64,000 nt of DNA from Liolophura sinensis (GCF_032854445.1 NC_088305.1:8789717-8853716), one strand, 5' to 3'; shown: positions 31,858 to 43,394, counted from the stretch's first letter. Notes: generated by a model from the letters alone, not told the origin. Numbers and translations: made by a program.

Positions 31858-32090
31858 TGAGGCCTCCATGGTCAAGGAAGTTAGCAGGTCAGCATGGCAC
31901 AATGATCCAGAGGCCTCTCACCAATACGGTTACTGCGAGTTCAAGTCAAGCTCATGCTGGCTTCCTCTCCGACCATACATGGAAAGGTCTGCCAGGAACC
32001 TGCGGATGGTCGTCATAATGATGGTTGCCGTGGTTTAAGTGAAATATTCTTGAGTACGGCGTAAAACAATAATCAAATAAATAAATACTC
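31858..32090 (+). mobile_element. SINE-A, diverged full length
   Basis: GAGGCCTCCATGGTCAAGG head to CAAATAAATAAATACTC. Flanks ATTCTTACTGA and ACTCTTGCTGA may be an aged target duplication. Confidence 0.8.
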
Positions 32091-32569
32091 TTGCTGAAGG
32101 CCAGAGCATGGTTTACTCCAACTGTAATATGTGCGAACTGCCACTATAAATATTCCTGACTACCAAGTTTTACACCAATCAGTATACAGGCCTATAAGTG
32201 CATCAATCTGGTAGTTGAGCTGGACCTTCTGTATGAACGAAAGCATGAGAGCGTGACTTCCATGTACAATGTTCTTGACGCCAAAGAATGTTGTGAAAAC
32301 ATATTTACTTTACAATGCATGATGGTACACATTCAGTGCTAGATTTAAGATTACACTGATCACTCCCCTCTCTCCATCCCACCCCCACCCCCTTCATCCC
32401 TCCCACACACACCTCAAAAAATACTCGAGCACCTTCCTACGTGCACATATGTATGAACTACAGAGGAACACTGTAAAAAAAATGAAAATTTAACAACAGA
32501 GGATTTTTATTTGTTGACTTCTTCAACACAGACTAGATTGATACATGTAGCCTACACACATGTAAACAT

Positions 32570-32680
32570 GTAAGTACATGTAAACATGTAAGTACATGTA
32601 AACATATAAACATGTAAGTACATGTACACATGTAAACACATATACATGTAAACATGTATACAAACAAATCACTTCTCAGT
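32570..32680. repeat. ACATGTAA-type short repeat cluster
   Basis: Runs of ACATGTAAACATGTAAGT with period about 18 bp; rich in the palindrome ACATGT. Confidence 0.8.
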
Positions 32681-33179
32681 TTGTTCATCTACATGAAAGT
32701 AAATGAGCAGAAATACACAATAATGTACATGTAGTAACCTTAAGTACACCTTCATGAACGCAGGTACACATATTGTACACATAGTTAAACCAAGTACACA
32801 CTCATGTATGCTTTTCTTCAATGGATTTCATTAAACCTTGTTAAGTTTTAAAAAAACAAACAAACAAAGAATTGACAAAGAACCTACATGCGGCTACAAA
32901 CAAATATACACATGGTATGCATATCAAAGAATAAGATGTATTTGATACTTTTTTCATACATGTTTGTGTACATGTATTTATGTGATATTACTTCATACAT
33001 GAAACAGCACAAATAATATGTGACAACTGAACACATAATAATACAGTACTTATATGTGATACACTGATATATCATTTTATATATTGTATGTTTATCAACG
33101 GATCATGTTAACAATAGTCATACATGCATATGCATTAGTATAATGAGCTATGAATATGCTAATAAGCTATGAATATGCA

Positions 33180-33394
33180 TATACGACGGCGGCCAGCATT
33201 ATGGTGGGTGGAAACTGGGCACAGCCCGGGGGAAACCCACGACCATTCCACAGGTTGCTGGCAGACCTTCCCACTTACGGCTGGAGAGGAAGCCAGCATG
33301 AGCTGGACTTGAACTCACAGCGACCGCATTGGTGAGAGGCTCCTGGGTCATTACGCTGCGCTAGCGCGCTAACCGACTGAGCCACGGAGGCCCC
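33180..33394 (-). mobile_element. SINE-A, tail-truncated
   Basis: Minus strand; begins inside the body (TACGACGGCGGCCAGCATTA) without the AAAT tail and runs to a complete head ending GCCACGGAGGCCCC at 33394. This is one of the best preserved SINE-A heads in the window. Confidence 0.85.
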
Positions 33395-33859
33395 ATTTTC
33401 TCGTTGTATGGTTCAAAAAGAATGACAAGTACACACTACACAACAATCAACATGGTAGGTACACCTAGAGTCTTGTCACTTAACTTTAAAGTACAGGGAC
33501 CACTGTCAAAAAGAAGTCTTACATGTACGATAATTGCACATACAGGACAATGGTACAGTAATAGTGATGCACAAAATATCTTACGGCAAATGTACGACAA
33601 AAAAATGTCGTCTGCTGCTTTGTGAACTGGCCTCTGCTTTTTATCTGAGGTACATGTACAATTTTCTTCAACATGATTTTTATTATGCCTCTTTCAACAA
33701 GTGTGAACAAAATAGCAGATTATGCCTATCTATTGTCAAAAACAGGAGACATTCATGCAACAGAAAAGCTTTATACAGTATATTTATACATGTATATGTG
33801 CAATACACTCATGACCTTTATATTCACATAGAAGATATGGATTTACATGCATAATATGT

Positions 33860-33995
33860 GATACTTGCACACATGATAACTGATAACTCTTAAATATTGC
33901 ACACATAATATGCGATAATTGCAAACATAATAGTATGTGAATATTGCACACAAAATATTATGTGATAATTGCACACATAATATGTGATGCACTTG
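33860..33995. repeat. About 30-bp degenerate repeat
   Basis: About five units of ATTGCACACATAATATGTGA with variants; part of an AT-rich stretch near the 3' side of the transferase gene. Confidence 0.7.
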
Positions 33996-34103
33996 AGATA
34001 TACACATACTGTACATGGACATACACAGTGTAATGTGGTATATTTATCACTGGGTGATGATTAGCCCTACTTAACAATATTATAGTTACATGTACGTGTA
34101 TAT

Positions 34104-34640
34104 GACAGTGAGGAGTCATTCGGTGTGATCATACATGTGTATACTGTGTCATGTTTTCCTGCCATCAACACACTGCCACCATTGAAGTATCAAGCTGAAG
34201 ACACCAGATATGATACCCCACCCAGTGGACCTGTATATGACAGTGAGGTGTCATTCGGTGTGAACATACATGTGTATACTGTGTCATGTTTTCCTTGTCA
34301 TCAACGCACTGCCACCACTGAAGTATCATGCCAAAGACACCAGATATGACACCACACCCAGTGTACATGTACATAACAGTGAGGAGTCATTCGGTGTGAA
34401 CATACATGTGTATACTGTGTCATGTTTTCCTGCCATCAACGCACTGCCACCATTGAAGTATCAAGCTGAAGACACCAGATATGACACCCCACCCAGTGGA
34501 CCTGTATATGACAGTGAGGTGTCATTCGATGTGAACATACATGTGTATACTGTGTCATGTTTTCCTTGCCTTCAACACACTGCCACCATTGAAGTATCAT
34601 GCTGAAGACACCAGATATGACACCCCACCTGTTCACATTA
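34104..34640 (-). repeat. 135-bp tandem repeat, two copies of a 2-unit block, derived from SINE-D
   Basis: Units start at 34104, 34239, 34375 and 34510. Units 1 and 3 share GAGGAGTCATTCGG and CCTGCCATCAAC; units 2 and 4 share GAGGTGTCATTC and CCTTGCC/TCATCAAC-type variants. This alternation means a 135-bp dimer was itself duplicated (270-bp higher-order unit). On the minus strand each unit contains SINE-D body (GGTGTCATATCTGGTGTC, then TTCAGCATGATACTTCAA), and an intact SINE-D start follows to about 34690. Confidence 0.88.
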
Positions 34641-34777
34641 TGCTGACACCAGGTCAAACAGTCCTATTTTCTTACGCTAACCTCTCAGTACTGGGTTCCA
34701 AGTAAGGCAGTAACAAATACAATTATCTTTGGTATAACACAACCCCAGTTTGATACCAGATCTCCCAACATTGTTGT

Positions 34778-34951
34778 TTAGTTGAGGGTGCAGTTTCTCA
34801 GTAAGATATGTTTGGCCAGCTGCTGCTGGGAGCCGAACCCCTGAGCCGATGCGTCTTGACACATTCGGAACTGGCTGGCACTCAGCTGGGTGCGGTCACA
34901 TGACTTGTCATGGTAGATATGAAGTAAGCCTGGATCCATCGCGCGAAAAAC
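34778..34951 (-). CDS. Transferase coding exon 3 and stop
   Basis: 174 nt, residues 396-452. Acceptor GTTTGACAG at 34952 on; begins VFRAMDPGLLHIYHDKSCD, then LSASQFRMCQ and GSQQQLAKHI, ends NCTLN and TAA at 34780-34778. This matches the C-terminal block of the CHGN family. A potential N-glycosylation site NCT lies next to the C-terminus. Confidence 0.9.
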   Translation of the reverse strand, partial: VFRAMDPGLLHIYHDKSCDRTQLSASQFRMCQDASAQGFGSQQQLAKHILLRNCTLN

Positions 34952-37900
34952 CTGTCAAACAGATACATATGTAGATGGCAATAACTCCTATTTAATCCAT
35001 TCTTACACACACACACACAATATATATATATATATATATAAATCAGTTTAACTTCTAAGGCTATATGTTATTGGCTGGGGCTGTCTATCATCAATGGTCA
35101 GAGCAATTTGCAATTTGGTCATCACAGCAAATTGACATTTATTTCTCTGGCTTTTGAATCAGTCACATCAAGTTGCCATTTATTCATCCACCGCAAAAAT
35201 GTCATTTGGTCAAAGAAATTGTTGTTTTGTTAGAGATACATGCCATTACAGCAAATGGTTATATAGGCTATTTGGTCACAGAAATTTGTCATTCATAGGT
35301 CATTCAGGTCATAGCAAAATGCCTTTTGATCACAGCAAAATAAAATATGGTTACAGCAAATGGCTATTTGGTTACAGCAAATTGCCATTTAGTTAATACA
35401 GCAAAATTTGATTGAGGTGAGGGTAAAATGCTGAGAAATCCATATTTTCACTGAGACATGGTCTTAAAGTTGGATTCTACAGATAGGCCATTGTTACCTT
35501 ATTGTTTGTTTCTCATGACCTCATTCTCAAAATCACATATATGATAATTATCATTTTCTGGGGCAAAATTATATTTATTTAGCTTGACCTGGAACAAATT
35601 CTACGTTAATATTCTGTATTGATCTGAAATTTATTTCACATAAATGATTGCTCAGTTCCCTGGACACGAGAAGAAAAACTTTTATTTTTAAACAGTCAGT
35701 AATTAACACCTGAATGCTTAATTATTGGCCAGAAAGATACATAAGGTAGGGTAATGACCTGAAAATTATTTAAGGGCTGAATTTTGGATTGGAGATCATG
35801 CCTACAAAATCGACTGTCTTTCCTGCATCACTGAAAACTGACGACTGCTTCTCTGATACATTTTACCAGATTTATTTAAGTGAGTAAGTGAGTGCTTGGG
35901 GTTTAACCTCGTACTTAACAATTTATCAGTCATATAACAACAAATGAATGTTTAGAGTGCATGTAATGTGCCTCCTTGTTGCAGGACAGATTTCAATCGC
36001 TCTTTATCTAGTGATGCTTCACTGAGACGACTTACCAAAGGCAAGTAAGCCACTCCGCCAGAGCCATTATACTGATACAGGTCAACCAGTTGTTGCATTA
36101 TCCCCTTCATGCTGAACTTTCAAGCGAGGAAGTTACAACTTCCTCTTTTAAGGTCTTAGGTGTGACTCAACCCAGGATTGACCTTGGATCTACCGCTCCC
36201 GAAGCGGACAGATTTATTTACAATCTTGTGTACCATTTTTCACACATTCCTTTGGAAACTGGAGTCATAGGTTGAAAATAGATCTTGGAACGCCTCTTCA
36301 CAGTTTACGATGAGTATATGACATTCAGAATGAGAAACGACTAATTCACTGCCAACAACCACGAGCTACGCACATGTACCGTACTTGTCTCACCTTGAGG
36401 TTACTTCTGACGTGTCTCCTGTAGAGAAGCACGTCCTCTCCGCCCCAACCTTTGACTGACAGGTCAAATCCGCCCACTTCACGATAATCCTGCGCATACA
36501 TACAGGCTATGCCATACCCGTAATGCACCCAGTGACCTGACGACAAGAGAGCAGGACACAGATTGTTACATGTAGGGTTGCAAAACATCTGCGGCACCAC
36601 ACAAGACATTTGCAGTATCAAACAAGACATTTGCAGTATTAGACAAGACATTTGCAGAACCAGACAAGACATCTGCGGCACCACACAAGACATTTGCAGT
36701 ACCAAACAAGACATTTGCAGTACCAAACAAGACATTTGCAGTATTAGACAAGACATTTGCAGAACCAGACAAGACATCTGCGGTACCACATAAAACATTT
36801 GCAGTATCAAACAAGACATCTGCAGAACCAGGCAAGACATCTGCAGTATCAGAGAAGACATCTGCAGTACCAGAGAAGACATCTGCAGTACCAGGCAAGA
36901 TATATGCAGTACCAGACAAGACATCTGCAGTACCAGACAACAATTTTGCAGTATCAGACAAAACATTTGCAGCATCAAACAAGACATTTGTAGTATAGAC
37001 AACTTGAGACGAGACATTTCCAATATCAAACAAGACATTTGTAGTATCAGACAAGAAATTGCTGTATCAGACAACACATTTGCAGTATTAGACAAGAATT
37101 TAAAGCTGATGTATGATAAATTAGCTGATAAATGACACTAAATTTTTTTCCAACATCAGACAATATTGTATAGAACACTGCTTAGAATCACAGAATTCAT
37201 TGAAGTTAAACACAGAAAAGTATCCACAGACTGGGCTGCTTTTCAAACATGATCTAAAAATTCCATAGCCTGAACCTGCACAAAAAGAGTTTCTCAAAAT
37301 CAGAAAATATTTTGAGCAGTTTATTGCATGGAACGCAAAGCTGAAGGGATGGACAGAGAGATAGATCCAAATTAACATTCCTCTCTCTGTTCCTCACAGA
37401 AGCATGGCCTCAAAATTAATATCCCATGATCTGTTCAGCGTAGAAGCATGGCATTGAAGGTAATATCCCTCACAGTGTTTAGCAGGAACATGGCATTAAA
37501 ATTTATATCCCACGATCTGTTCTAGGTAGAAGCATGGCATTGAAGGTAATATCCCTGGCAGTGTTTAGCAGGAACATGGCATTAAAATTAATATCCCTTG
37601 ATCTGTTCTACATAGAAGCGTGGCATTAAAGGTAATATCCCTGGCAGTGCTTAGCAGGAACATGGCATTAAAATTAATATCCCTTGATCTGTTCAGCGTA
37701 GAAGCGTGGCCTTAAAGGTAATATCCCTGGCAGTGTTTAGCAGGTACATGGCCTTAAAATTAATATCCCTTAATCTGTTCAGCGCAGAAGCATGGCATTA
37801 AAGGTAATATCCCTCACAGTGTTTAGCAGGAACATGGCCTTAAAATTAATATCCCTTGATCTGTTCAGTGTAGAAGCGTGGACTTAAAGGTAATATCCCT

Positions 37901-39216
37901 GGCAGTGTTTAGCAGGAACATGGCCTTAAAATTAATATCCCTTGATCTGTTCTACATAGAAGCGTGGCATTAAAGGTAATATCCCTGGCAGTGTTTAGCA
38001 GGAACATGGCATCAAACTTAATATCCCTTACTCTTGTGGACGCATGGGATAATCAGTATATGAATCCTTTTGTCTGGTTGTGGAACATACTGAAAGTACA
38101 GGCTAGGCAAATGATAAACCATACGTCACTGGTTCAAATCTTGCATGAGTCAAGTTAAGTCATGTTATACTCACCTGTACTTTTGTTAATGTCGACGAGG
38201 TTAGATGACTCAGACTCAGGTGAGTAAGCCTTAACCAGGCGAGGGTGGTACTGAGCGAACACGATTGGGTAAAACACCTGTTGGCTGTAGATTGCATTAG
38301 TCCTACACCTGTGCAAGAAGTCGGCAGTGAAGGAGATGTCTAAGTCACAGAAAAAAATAAGTTTGTCCCCTGGCATGCTTTTGACGGCAAGATCCAGGGC
38401 AAATCCACGAGAGAACATATGGAAAGTGTGGATATACATAAAGTACCGGCTCCCATACTTGGCGGATAAGTTGCGGATACTCTGTCCAACAGGATCCTTC
38501 TGTACGTTGGTATCCGTAATGAACGACACAACAACCAGCACAACCAGAGCGCGAGCTTTAAGGCAGACTTTCTCAAACCTTGCCAGGAACTTGCCGAACT
38601 TCTGCATGGCGTTGAACACAGGCACAATGATGTAAAGTCGCGACTCACCGTTGAACGGGCGCTGCTCCAAGAGATGAGCTGGGCTGAAGGGTTTCACCAC
38701 CTCCAGCTGATAGAGAACGCTGTTCCTGGCATTGTCCAGGGAGTGAGTGAGGTTGAGAGTGAGGCTGTACTCCTCCCCTCGCTGGGGGTCCAGCCTTCGG
38801 TATGCCTGAACTACTTCCCATAGCCTCCATTCTCCTGGGTTCTTGTGTTTGAACAGGGTCACTGCCTGGTTCACAATTCCTATCAAGTCATTCTTCTGGT
38901 GGCCTAATAGCCGAATCTTCGGCTCATTGTCAAAGTTACTGTATATGTGTTTACGATTCAAATATTCATAACGCAACACATCGTACATGTCTTTGGGCTT
39001 GTAGGACTCAGGAATCTGGATATTAACATCATCTATGAGCTCATCAACTTCATGACCAACTGGCTTCTCCTCACTAACTTTGGCACACGCTTTTTCAATA
39101 CTTATCTTGTCAATACAATCAATCTCTTGATACAGATTTAACAGAAAATTTGCAGAAAACCCCAACATAAAACCAATAACAAACTTGTAAAAACCCTTTA
39201 AATTTAAAAAAGCCAT
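34778..39216 (-). CDS. Chondroitin N-acetylgalactosaminyltransferase-like enzyme, complete, 3 coding exons
   Basis: Predicted Golgi type II membrane glycosyltransferase that adds GalNAc (UDP-GalNAc donor) in chondroitin sulfate synthesis. Coding exons, in transcript order: 39216-38175, 36536-36394, 34951-34778 (1359 nt, 452 aa). Frame is kept at both junctions. Short cytosolic tail, membrane anchor about residues 9-28, luminal stem, then the CHGN-type domain: IIVPVFNAMQKFGKFLARFE, FSRGFALDLA, metal-binding DLD at 291-293 in FFCDLDISF, VFYPIVFAQYHPRLV, GGFDLSVKGWGGEDVLLYRR (369-388), and DPGLLHIYHDKSC near the end. ATG at 39216 has ACCATGG context; upstream open frame lacks an ATG. The length and the WGGEDV motif fit CSGALNACT better than the longer CHSY/CHPF polymerases, but the exact paralogue is not certain. 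Introns carry three long minisatellites. Family call is firm, substrate is by homology. Confidence 0.92.
35085..35405. repeat. Degenerate 23-26-bp minisatellite
   Basis: Repeats of TTTGGTCACAGCAAATTG with many variants, in transferase intron 2. Old array compared with the near-identical arrays nearby. Confidence 0.7.
35876..36212 (-). mobile_element. SINE-B, reverse, near full length
   Basis: GAGTAAGTGAGTGCTTGGGG tail at the low-coordinate end, CTGAGACGACTTACC body, AAGTTACAACTTCCTC palindrome, and TTGGATCTACCGCTCCCG head. Confidence 0.87.
36394..36536 (-). CDS. Transferase coding exon 2
   Basis: 143 nt, residues 348-395 (GHWVHYGYGIACMYAQDYRE, then the GWGGEDV acceptor-site motif). Acceptor TCTTGTCGTCAG, donor AAG|GTGAGA. 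A 21-bp minisatellite begins about 45 bases upstream in the transcript direction and stays open in the exon's reading frame. Confidence 0.93.
36580..37108. repeat. 21-bp minisatellite, about 24 copies
   Basis: Unit on the plus strand ACAAGACATTTGCAGTACCA with variants at the GCAGTA/GCAGAA and CCAGA/TCAAA positions. Because 21 is divisible by 3, each frame repeats as a heptapeptide; one minus frame reads LQMSCLV repeats and runs open into exon 2. Confidence 0.94.
37386..38030. repeat. 86-bp minisatellite, about 7.5 copies, dimeric unit
   Basis: GATCTGTTC anchors occur at 37428, 37514, 37600, 37686, 37772, 37858 and 37944, exactly 86 bp apart, with no indels. Each unit is itself two related 43-bp halves, both holding ACATGGCATTAAA or AGCATGGCATTGAAGG followed by TAATATCCCT. 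Divergence between copies is low. Confidence 0.95.
38175..39216 (-). CDS. Transferase coding exon 1
   Basis: 1042 nt, residues 1-347 plus one base. Holds the start codon, membrane anchor, stem (PESYKPKDMYDVLRYEYLNR), and the donor-binding half with DLD. Donor is ACAG|GTGAGT at 38174. Confidence 0.93.
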
Positions 39217-41640
39217 GGTAAACTGCTGTGAAAACTTGGACAATACAAATACTGTGTAGTCCACAGAAAAAATGGATGAAAGTTATACGAGAAAGTGTGA
39301 AGGCAATGGCATGGACAAATTTAATATTACATACAGAGCAATATTAACATATTCATATATTTGGCACAAAAAAAAACACATGTCTGCACAACTCGAACAA
39401 GAAAAAACAAAAAATGCAAACAGTTATTTATACTTTGGGTTATCAGACAAATCAAGACTTACTATGACCTGTGTATAAAATGATGATGTATTTAATATCA
39501 ACTTGGGCTTGTAAATATACATTTATATCTACCATAAAAAAAGTACATTTCAATACTGAGATTATTAAAGTAAATTTCTTCTATTTTCCCTTCTGGACAT
39601 GATAGTGTCAGAACCAGATAATACTGAGGTTTAGTATCATGTGGTCACCCAATGAAAGTTAATATTCATAAGAAGCACCTATTTTGAAAAATATCAAAAA
39701 ACTGTTATAAGACACGAACAGAAAGACTTCATATTTAATGTTATCGTTACTGAATTATACAAGTGTAAACAACAAAGCTATATTATCTGAGCCCTGACAT
39801 CAATCAAAATGGCCTTGTGCATACATCATTCAATTCGATAAGATCTGGGTCAGAGACAATTAACTCCCTCTTACTCCCTCAACAGCACACTTCACACTGG
39901 CTCTCTTGCTAACTCTTGTACACCTTTTCCCCAAGCCAAAAATGTCACAGGCTTGATAATACAGCTTGAAGAAAATCATCATTTTTCAAAACCTGGGACT
40001 GTCATGTCCTGGTTTCATGGCATCTCTGGAAAGATGATTCCTGCAACAGACGATAACAACATATACAGTACCAGTAGTTAATATGTGTTGTGCATGTGCA
40101 AATAAAGCGTCAGTCCAAACTTGAATCCCTCCTTCAACACATATCATTTTAAAATTTTATTCATATTTATTCAATATGGTACATGTTAAACAGTTTGAGG
40201 TAGTAGTAGCATCCACCCTAGCACCATATAAGGCCAAACAACATCTCCTAAACACTACTTTAACATCAACAGAATCTCACACACCGTTATGTATTTAGTA
40301 CATTATTGATCCCCACCTCCTTCATCCCTGTTTCACTTAAAATAAAACATCAGAAAGTTATCCATTTTAGATGAATTCTATACTGACTGCCAAGAGACCT
40401 CTTCTTACTGCATGGTGTGAAAATCTGTACATAAAATGGTAGCCCAAAGCTAAGCTGGACCTTCCTATTCGCCCAGCTTTGGTCATATAGATACAATGTG
40501 GAGGATTTCTCTCAAAAAAAAAAAAAATGCTCAAACCCTACCTTATTTTTGCTATACACCAATTCCCTAAAATGCCAGAAATCTAATATGTCAAAGCCAG
40601 TATTGGTAAACCATCTTTCAACAATAATCCAGCTATTTTAACCTCTGAATTGGACAACACAAATCAACGTCTGGCATGTTTGGGTTTTTTTTCCAACTTC
40701 GGGAAGGTGATGGGGCGAGAACATTCTACCCTACACAACAATCTCTTTAAGAATTGCATGCCCTGTAAAGAGAATGCTGAATGGGGTAAAATTTAGGCCC
40801 TATATCTCTTCTATATAGTTAGGAAGTAACTGTAGAATTTTGTTGTATAATGATATTCTTACTGGGAAAGACAAAACTGTCATTAGCCGAAAAAATATTT
40901 AGTTATTACTGTGCATAAATTTTCTATAAAGTACAACCTTAAATCATTCGTTTCTGTTCGGTATCAACAACGGTGTCAGTTAACATGGGGTTGTTGTTGT
41001 AATGGCCCATTGATAAGACTGCGTGTCTCTTAAAGCAATTTCATTTGGAATCTCAACACATCAGGCCCCATTTTTCATGCTTTAAATATGTGCCATATGA
41101 CACCTTACCCATTTTTGGACCTGGTGAACTATTCCTCCAATCATCTCATGATTTCCGTTCCAAACCAACAACACATCAGCACGACCAAGGATGCTGCATG
41201 CAACCTACTTCGCCATTGTGAATCTATTAATAGCACGGGAAATCCCCACTTTCACGAACGACCCACGGTCACCCCGACCCGAAACACGCCAATGACCACA
41301 CTTTGTACCGATACGCAGATACACATATGTGTTGTTAAGTGGAAAAAAAAAAAAAAATTTTGAACAGAGGAATAAATTTCTTGTCATGTTTCAAAAAGTA
41401 TTTTTTGTTACCTATTTTTTTTCTCTTCAGCTATATAAAAAGTATATTTCCCCTCATCAAATCACACACTGTGCTCCGCTCCACTATACATGCATAATGT
41501 TAATACTGGGAAGAAGTGTTGCTTGTCAGTCTTTAAGACTGACTAGGTATGGGTTCAAAACCGACCCACCGGCCCCGATAACTCTACAGCTGAATATCAC
41601 TTGCGTTTCACCAGTAAGGTGTGTATACCGAGCCGTTAAA
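39217..41640. other. Upstream of the transferase gene, nothing recognised
   Basis: Expected to hold the promoter and any 5' untranslated exon of the minus-strand transferase. AT-rich; no clear promoter motif, exon or repeat was recognised. The short open frame at 41088-41363 has no family features. Confidence 0.5.
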
Positions 41641-41645
41641 GTTAC

Positions 41646-43190
41646 ATGGTGAAAAAAAAAATATTTGGAAGAGAAAAGTTGAAAAAAATGTCATGGTGAA
41701 AAAGAAAATTTTTTGGAAGAGAAATTTTTGTTAACCCCCGAATTTAAAAATCGGAACCCCGAGTTGACCAATCATAATTAAGAGTTACGCTCTATTTTCA
41801 AAGGGGGTTACTGCCTTATCGTCCAGGCCATTATGCTTTTGCAAATTAACTTTTGTCGCTTGCAAATTATACTTTCTCAGTCCCAAAATGTTCTTTTAGA
41901 CGACGAGGAACGCCAACACGATCTATAATATAACCTCCAATAAACTGAGATTATCATTAATAAAGTAAACATTCAAGGAACTAACACGATAAGTTTAAAA
42001 CTTCTCACCGTCGTCCTCAGACATAAACTTAACGCCTTTGTCCTAACGTATATATAGCTTGCCTTAGTTCCACCCTGGCTGGATCAAGTAGGCCTACATA
42101 TAGCCGAATAGTGTCTCACATATAGCTGTTGCAGTTGAGATTGAAAGAAGTCGACTGGGATACACGAGGGCGGGGCTGCATGCTGTATTTTGTATTTTAT
42201 TTTTATTTAGTCCATATATGTACATATATATCAAACAGTCAGTATCTCTCACTGACAACTACATGTTTTGACTAGGATCTTACCATTCGATAAATAACTT
42301 GTATTTTAAATCAAGAACGAGGGTCACAATGGGCATGATCGCCTACCTAGGTCAATTCCAATCTGTTTAAAAACACATTCTCAGCTGCCACGCTGCAGCA
42401 CTTGTGAACTTCATGTACGTGTAGGCCCACGACTTTGCTTGACAGACACGTCTAGATCTACGCAGAAACAATGACGTGCTGAAAGAATAAAACAATACAC
42501 CGCTCTACACCGACTTATATATAAGGACTAATTAAAAAAGAAAGTACAAAATACAGCCTTCAGCCCCGCTCTCATAAAGCCTGGTCAAGTTCTTTCAGTC
42601 TCAACTGTAATAGCTCTGGTTTTGCTCTCTATGCTACACGTCTTCAATTAGCCTGTAAGACAGTATTCGAACACATATACTTGATCAAGCCAGGGTGGAA
42701 CTAAGTATATACGTATTTCGGCCTACGTTAGGACCAAAAGCCTTAACTTTATGTGACATACATGTTTGATGACGGCTGTTATAAGTTTTATAAATAATCT
42801 TATTATTTGGTTGAGTGTTTACTTTATTAATAATAATCCCAGGTTGTTGAAGGCTATACTATAAATCGTGTTGGCGTTCCTCGTCGTCTAAAAGAACATC
42901 TTGGGACTGAGAAAGTATAATTTACAAGTGACAAAAGGTAATTAGCAAAGGCATAATAGCACTGACGATCAGCCAATAGTCCCCTATATATTGATGAGAT
43001 TATAGCATAGCCCTTATGATTGGATAATTATGTCGGGGCCTCGAATTTTAACCTCGAGGCCGCGATTTGTAATCTTGTGACCTCAACTTAAAAAGTCGGG
43101 AGTTAGAAAAAAAATTGTCTTCTAAACCAATTTTTTGTTCTGCACAATGGAATTTTTTTTCTCTCTTTCAATTTTTTTTTTCACCATGTC
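41646..43190. mobile_element. 1.55-kb fold-back element with arms of roughly 550-650 bp
   Basis: The left half (41646-42205) reads as an imperfect reverse complement of the right half (42525-43190). Matched segments include TTTCTCAGTCCCAAAATGTT, GACGACGAGGAACGCCAACA and TTAGTTCCACCCTGGCT. Outer ends are CATGGTGAAAAAAAAAA on both sides, and GTTAC / GTCAC just outside may be a 5-bp target duplication. The unpaired centre is about 320 bp. No transposase. The left end has an internal 50-bp duplication of the ATGGTGAAAAA motif. Arms differ by many small changes, so it is not young. Confidence 0.82.
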
Positions 43191-43257
43191 ACAAGGATGG
43201 ATTTTAGAAAAATGTAGGGATATAGTCTATTCACACGGAAAGTGGTGTAGGCTGTGT

Positions 43258-43394
43258 TACTGTGTGGGGTGGGTTTCCGCCGGGCTCTGCCCGGTTTCCA
43301 CCCACCATAATGCTGGCCGCCGTCGTATAAGTGAAATATTCTTGAGTACGGCGTAAAACACCAATCAAATAAATAAATAAATACTGTGTGGGGT
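43258..43394 (+). mobile_element. SINE-A, 5'-truncated, with perfect target-site duplication
   Basis: Only the last 111 bases of the element (GGGTTTCCGCCGGGCTCTGC to AAATAAATAAATAAA) lie between two copies of TACTGTGTGGGGT (43258-43270 and 43382-43394). The perfect 13-bp duplication shows the truncation happened at insertion. Confidence 0.92.

Larger units (their letters stand above)
25561..34100. other. Intergenic region between HPRT1 and the transferase gene
   Basis: No exon could be supported on either strand in 8.5 kb. It holds SINE-A copies at 26859, 29400, 31155, 31858 and 33180, short arrays at 27420, 30745, 32570 and 33860, a CA/TA microsatellite at 28613-28652, a nested GATCATGATC palindrome cluster at 29590-29690, poly-G near 25832-25847 and poly-C near 31283-31300. 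The remainder is AT-rich with no recognised content. Confidence 0.6.
34952..36393 (-). other. Transferase intron 2
   Basis: Contains a CA/TA microsatellite at 35009-35042, a degenerate minisatellite of about 23-26 bp at 35085-35405 built on CATTTGGTCACAGCAAAT, unassigned sequence 35410-35875, and SINE-B (35876-36212). Confidence 0.7.
36537..38174 (-). other. Transferase intron 1, mostly two minisatellites
   Basis: Of 1638 bases, about 520 are a 21-bp array and about 645 an 86-bp array; the 275 bases between them (37111-37385) and the stretches next to the exons show nothing recognisable. Confidence 0.85.

Noticed and set aside
34125-34605. Open frames of 74-111 codons
   Set aside because: Products of the 135-bp tandem repeat derived from SINE-D.
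36346-37095. 249-codon minus-strand open frame
   Set aside because: Only its last part (36394-36536) is a real exon; the rest is the intronic 21-bp array.
39217-39264. Upstream extension of the transferase start
   Set aside because: The open frame continues 16 codons upstream but contains no ATG; the ATG at 39216 has a strong ACCATGG context and is followed directly by the membrane anchor.
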